NCBI GenBank assembly: GCA_903941145.1
Contig: CAJANQ010000053.1
Location: 1-8,956 of the forward strand
Direction of reading: 5' to 3'
Length of the DNA stretch: 8,956 bases
From: an uncultured Actinomycetes bacterium
GTDB taxonomy: Bacteria > Actinomycetota > Acidimicrobiia > Acidimicrobiales > Microtrichaceae
Both the position numbers and the translations under genes were made by a program. Below are positions 6,558-8,956 of the stretch, piece after piece. The first letter of the stretch is position 1, and each line of letters starts with the position of its first letter. Below the pieces are notes generated by a model. The model did not search any database. It had not been told where the DNA came from and saw only the letters and a list, made by a program, of their open reading frames with translations.

Positions 6558-7226
6558 GTGGCACTGAAGCTCCGGGACCGAGAGGTCGAGACCCCCGAGG
6601 TCCTGGCCCGCCCGCGCTACGGGATCTGGGGCCCGGCCGCCGTGTTCGTCCTGCTGGCCGGGCTCGCGCTCCTCGTCGTCCTGTTCCTGCCCACGCCGCA
6701 GAGCGAGACGGTCGAGCTCCCCTCGAAGCAGCCGGCCTCGACCACCCCCTCGACCGACGACGCTGCCGGTACCGGTGCCGGTACTGGTTCGTCCGGCGGC
6801 ACGGGTGGAGAGGGGTCGACGACGGCGGTGACCGTGCCGGGTGGTGCGCCGGCCCCCAAGGGCGTGACCAAGGTGCTCGCCACCGAGGGGTCCACCGCCT
6901 TCTCGTTCGAGGTGCCCCCGTCGTTCCGCGACCAGCGCGTGCGTGCCGCCGTCCCGCCGGCGACGGCGGTACCCAACGGTGACGGCACGCAGCTGCTCGT
7001 GAAGGTGAACTGCTCGCTCGTGCGCAACGAGGTGCTCGCCCAGGTGGCGCTCAGCGAGGGCGACTCGGTCGTGACGGTCCTGCCCGTGGTGCTGGTGCCG
7101 GAGAAGGGCGACCCGTGCCCGGCGGGCACCGAGATCGCCCAGGTGATCCTGCCGCTCGTGACGCCGCTCGGGACCCGACAGGTGTTCGTGGCGCCCGAGG
7201 GCACCGAGGTTCCGACCCCAGGCTGA
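6558..7226 (+). CDS. Single-pass membrane protein of unknown function
   Basis: I do not recognise a family for this 222-residue protein. A short charged N-terminus (1-22, net basic near ARPRYG) is followed by one hydrophobic helix at about 24-45, which by the positive-inside rule should leave the C-terminus outside the cell. Residues about 47-100 are a low-complexity Ser/Thr/Gly/Pro linker, with a GTGAGTGSSGGTGG core encoded by imperfect GGTRCYGG-type DNA repeats. A compact C-terminal domain (about 103-215) is rich in alternating beta-type sequence and has only two cysteines, Cys152 and Cys187, which could form a disulfide outside the membrane. No catalytic motif or lipobox is visible. The GTG start at 6558 sits 6 nt after a weak -10 box; no better start precedes the membrane helix. 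Base composition matches its neighbours. It lies between catabolic enzyme genes but need not belong to their pathway. Confidence 0.8.
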   Translation: MALKLRDREVETPEVLARPRYGIWGPAAVFVLLAGLALLVVLFLPTPQSETVELPSKQPASTTPSTDDAAGTGAGTGSSGGTGGEGSTTAVTVPGGAPAPKGVTKVLATEGSTAFSFEVPPSFRDQRVRAAVPPATAVPNGDGTQLLVKVNCSLVRNEVLAQVALSEGDSVVTVLPVVLVPEKGDPCPAGTEIAQVILPLVTPLGTRQVFVAPEGTEVPTPG

Positions 7227-7233
7227 CCCTCCG

Positions 7234-7239
7234 TAGACT
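7234..7239 (+). promoter_or_regulatory. Candidate -10 box for the acyl-CoA ligase gene
   Basis: TAGACT (7234-7239) fits TANNNT and lies 7 nt after the stop of the membrane protein gene. Transcription would start near 7246-7248, giving a leader of about 50 nt before the ATG at 7297. A poor -35-like TTCCGA (7210-7215) lies 18 bp upstream, inside the previous gene. Confidence 0.4.
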
Positions 7240-7250
7240 CGGGCCCGGAA

Positions 7251-7269
7251 CGCCCGCGGAACGTGGGCG
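7251..7269 (+). promoter_or_regulatory. Hairpin in the leader of the acyl-CoA ligase gene
   Basis: CGCCCGCG (7251-7258) pairs with CGTGGGCG (7262-7269) over 8 bp (one G-T) around a GAA loop. It would sit at the 5' end of the predicted leader, 15 nt before the Shine-Dalgarno AGGGGG (7285-7290). It could protect the mRNA end. It also covers the region where a ribosome would bind to use the alternative ATG at 7273. Confidence 0.4.
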
Positions 7270-7284
7270 GAGATGCCTGACACC

Positions 7285-7290
7285 AGGGGG
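7285..7290 (+). promoter_or_regulatory. Shine-Dalgarno of the acyl-CoA ligase gene
   Basis: AGGGGG at 7285-7290 lies 6 nt before the ATG at 7297 and favours that start over the in-frame ATG at 7273, which would add eight unremarkable residues (MPDTRGNH) and has only a badly spaced purine run before it. Confidence 0.65.
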
Positions 7291-7296
7291 AACCAC

Positions 7297-8823
7297 ATGC
7301 TGCAGGGCCGAACGCTCTGGGAACTGCTCGAGAAGCGTGTCGCCGCCACGCCCGACGCCCTCATGGCCGTCGACGAGGACATGCGCACCTTGACGTTCGC
7401 GGAGTTCAAGACCGAGGCCGAGCGTGCCGCGGCCGGGTTCGCCGCCCAGGGCGTGCAGGCCGGCGACGTCGTGTCGTGGCAGCTGCCGACCTGGATCGAG
7501 TCGCTCGTGCTGGTCGGTGCGCTCAGCCGGCTGGGTGCCGTGCAGAACCCGATGCTCCCCATCTACCGGGAGCGTGAGGTCGGGTTCATCACCAAGCAGG
7601 CAGAGGCCAAGCTGCTGGTCGTCCCGTCGGTCTGGAAGAACTTCGACTTCCAGGCCATGGGCACCGAGATCTCCAAGGCCAACGGCGGCTCGATGGCCGT
7701 GCTCGTGGCCGACAAGGCCCTGCCCCAGGGCGACCCGGCCACGCTGCCGCCGGTCGCCGACCCCGCCGAGGACCCGGTCCGCTGGCTCTTCTACACGTCG
7801 GGCACCACGGCCGACCCCAAGGGTGCCCAGCACACCGACGGCACCATTGCCGCAGTGTCCTACGGCATGTCGGAGCGTCTCGCCCTCGTCGAGGACGACC
7901 GCAACGCGCTCATCTTCCCGTTCACCCACATCGGCGGCATCACCTGGCTGTTCTCGAGCCTGCAGTCCGGCTGCTCGAACATCCTGATGGAGTCGTTCCT
8001 GCCCGACGAGACGCCCGCCGTGCTGTCGCGCGAGCACGTCACGCTGGCCGGCTCCGGCACGATCTTCCACCAGACCTACCTGGCCGCCCAGAAGAAGGCC
8101 GATGCGCCGCTCTTCCCCGAGGTCCGGGGCTTCCCGGGTGGCGGCGCCCCCAAGCCGCCGGCGATGGTGGCCGAGATGCGCGAGGTCTTCGACGCCCCGA
8201 TCCTGTCCGGCTACGGGCTGACCGAGGCCCCCATCCTCACCATGGCGTCGGTCGACGACACCGACGAGGAGCTGGCCCGGTCCGAGGGCAAGCCCATGCC
8301 GGGCGTCGAGATCCGCCTCGTGAAGCTCGACGGCACCGTGGCCGGCGAGGGTGAGGACGGCGAGATCCGGGCCAAGGCGCCGCAGCTCATGAAGGGCTAC
8401 CTCGACGCCGAGCTCGACAAGGAGGCCTTCGACGCCGACGGCTACTTCTGCACGGGCGACATCGGGAAGTTCGACGAGACCGGCAACATCATCATCACCG
8501 GGCGCGTGAAGGACATCATCATCCGCAAGGGTGAGAACGTCTCGGCCAAAGAGGTCGAGGACATGCTCTACACGCACCCGAAGATCGGTGACGCGGCGGT
8601 GATCGGCCTGCCCGACCCGTCCTCGGGCGAGCGGGTGTGCGCGATCGTCCAGACCGCGGAGGACGCCGAGGACATCACCTTCGAGGAGATGGTCGCCCAC
8701 CTCAAGGAGTCCGGCCTGATGACCCAGAAGCTGCCCGAGCAGCTCGAGATCATCGACGTCGTCCCCCGGAACCCGGCCGGCAAGGTGCTCAAGCACGTGC
8801 TCCGGGACCAGTACAAGGACTGA
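7297..8823 (+). CDS. Class I acyl-CoA ligase (AMP-forming), cyclohexanecarboxylate-CoA ligase-like
   Basis: This 508-residue ANL-superfamily enzyme activates a carboxylic acid with ATP to an acyl-adenylate, then transfers it to CoA. The phosphate loop is YTSGTTADPKG (166-176). The adenine-site motif is GYGLTE (305-310). TGD (386-388) carries the ribose-binding Asp388. GRVKD (402-406) precedes the domain hinge at about 406-413. The small C-terminal domain ends in PAGKVLK (493-499), whose Lys496 is the adenylation lysine. Length is normal. The N-terminal block NPMLPIYREREVGFI (84-98) followed by a VVP segment resembles, as I recall them, cyclohexanecarboxylate-CoA ligase relatives (cd05903-like) rather than fatty acyl-CoA synthetases, but substrate cannot be set from sequence alone. 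It has its own leader and promoter, so its link to the upstream dehydrogenase and cyclase is by position only. Product would enter CoA-thioester beta-oxidation-type catabolism. Confidence 0.9.
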   Translation: MLQGRTLWELLEKRVAATPDALMAVDEDMRTLTFAEFKTEAERAAAGFAAQGVQAGDVVSWQLPTWIESLVLVGALSRLGAVQNPMLPIYREREVGFITKQAEAKLLVVPSVWKNFDFQAMGTEISKANGGSMAVLVADKALPQGDPATLPPVADPAEDPVRWLFYTSGTTADPKGAQHTDGTIAAVSYGMSERLALVEDDRNALIFPFTHIGGITWLFSSLQSGCSNILMESFLPDETPAVLSREHVTLAGSGTIFHQTYLAAQKKADAPLFPEVRGFPGGGAPKPPAMVAEMREVFDAPILSGYGLTEAPILTMASVDDTDEELARSEGKPMPGVEIRLVKLDGTVAGEGEDGEIRAKAPQLMKGYLDAELDKEAFDADGYFCTGDIGKFDETGNIIITGRVKDIIIRKGENVSAKEVEDMLYTHPKIGDAAVIGLPDPSSGERVCAIVQTAEDAEDITFEEMVAHLKESGLMTQKLPEQLEIIDVVPRNPAGKVLKHVLRDQYKD

Positions 8824-8834
8824 GGTCCCTTCCC

Positions 8835-8887
8835 CCCGACCCTGAAGGTTTCTGGCCGCTGGGCGGTCGCCATTCTTCAAGGTCGGG
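8835..8887 (+). terminator. Long imperfect inverted repeat after the acyl-CoA ligase gene
   Basis: CCCGACCCTGAAG (8835-8847) pairs with CTTCAAGGTCGGG (8875-8887) over 13 positions with a single C-A mismatch. The 27-nt interval can fold again: TGG (8853-8855) with CCA (8870-8872) and CCGC (8856-8859) with GCGG (8863-8866). It begins 12 nt after the ligase stop. A terminator, or a processed 3'-end structure, is the simplest reading. There is no T-tract, and the branched shape with a large loop is unusual for an intrinsic terminator. Confidence 0.5.
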
Positions 8888-8956
8888 CGGGCGTCGAGAT
8901 GGACGGGTGGTCATTCCGGGACGGGTATCCGCGAGCGGGATCGCCCCGATTCCTAC

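Noticed and set aside
6765..6830. Imperfect GGTRCYGG-type repeats in the membrane protein gene, considered as a tandem repeat or regulatory array
   Set aside because: They stay in frame and encode the Gly/Thr/Ser linker, so protein low complexity explains them.
6252..7562. 436-residue minus-strand frame spanning three plus-strand genes
   Set aside because: It crosses gene boundaries and has no recognisable domain; high-GC antisense artefact.
7051..8880. 609-residue open frame on the minus strand opposite the acyl-CoA ligase
   Set aside because: The translation is a repetitive Asp/Glu/Val/Gly/Leu/Arg mix without motifs, opposite a gene with every ligase motif intact. It is a codon-bias artefact.
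8899..8956. Possible start of a new rightward gene (ATG at 8899, open to the window edge)
   Set aside because: Only about 19 codons are visible, with no clear Shine-Dalgarno or -10 box and no recognisable sequence; not enough to call a gene.

Overview
The window is very GC-rich, with almost every third codon position G or C. It carries tightly packed genes, a short actinobacterial-type (class I) xylose isomerase, and several start codons only 6-9 bases downstream of a TANNNT-like -10 box, as expected for leaderless mRNAs. Together these suggest a high-GC actinobacterium, possibly of the Acidimicrobiia (for example the Ilumatobacter/Iamia group). The class assignment is inference; no rRNA or other phylogenetic marker is present.

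Layout. (1) Positions 1-128 hold the last 41 codons of an amidohydrolase-type gene, followed by a strong 17-bp hairpin terminator (151-188). (2) An aldehyde dehydrogenase runs rightward (255-1715) from a probable leaderless promoter that also carries a 10-bp direct repeat. (3) A leftward xylA-xylB operon (4338 down to 1722) encodes xylose isomerase and xylulokinase. The two genes are 4 nt apart, and xylB ends 6 nt from the aldehyde dehydrogenase stop. (4) A 75-nt divergent promoter region (4339-4413) serves xylA leftward and a zinc alcohol dehydrogenase rightward. (5) Rightward genes follow: zinc alcohol dehydrogenase (4414-5484), cyclase/kynurenine-formamidase-fold hydrolase (5534-6490), a single-pass membrane protein of unknown function (6558-7226), and a class I acyl-CoA ligase resembling cyclohexanecarboxylate-CoA ligases (7297-8823). 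A long imperfect inverted repeat (8835-8887) closes the block. The last ~65 nt hold nothing I can assign.

How the genes may work together. xylA and xylB form a self-contained D-xylose to D-xylulose-5-phosphate module; no xylose transporter or XylR-type regulator is visible here. The rightward enzymes (alcohol dehydrogenase, aldehyde dehydrogenase, metal-dependent cyclase-fold hydrolase, acyl-CoA ligase, upstream amidohydrolase) are the kinds of activity used to oxidise an alcohol to an acid, open or hydrolyse an intermediate and activate it as a CoA thioester. That fits catabolism of an aromatic, alicyclic or terpenoid compound. The substrate cannot be read from the sequence, and the separate promoters mean these genes may not form one pathway.

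I see no CRISPR array, tRNA, rRNA, insertion sequence, phage gene or defence system. Nothing here amounts to a clear new biological system. The items most worth a second look are the divergent residues in XylA, the Cys-for-His change in the cyclase metal motif, the uncharacterised membrane protein, and the short regulatory structures between genes.
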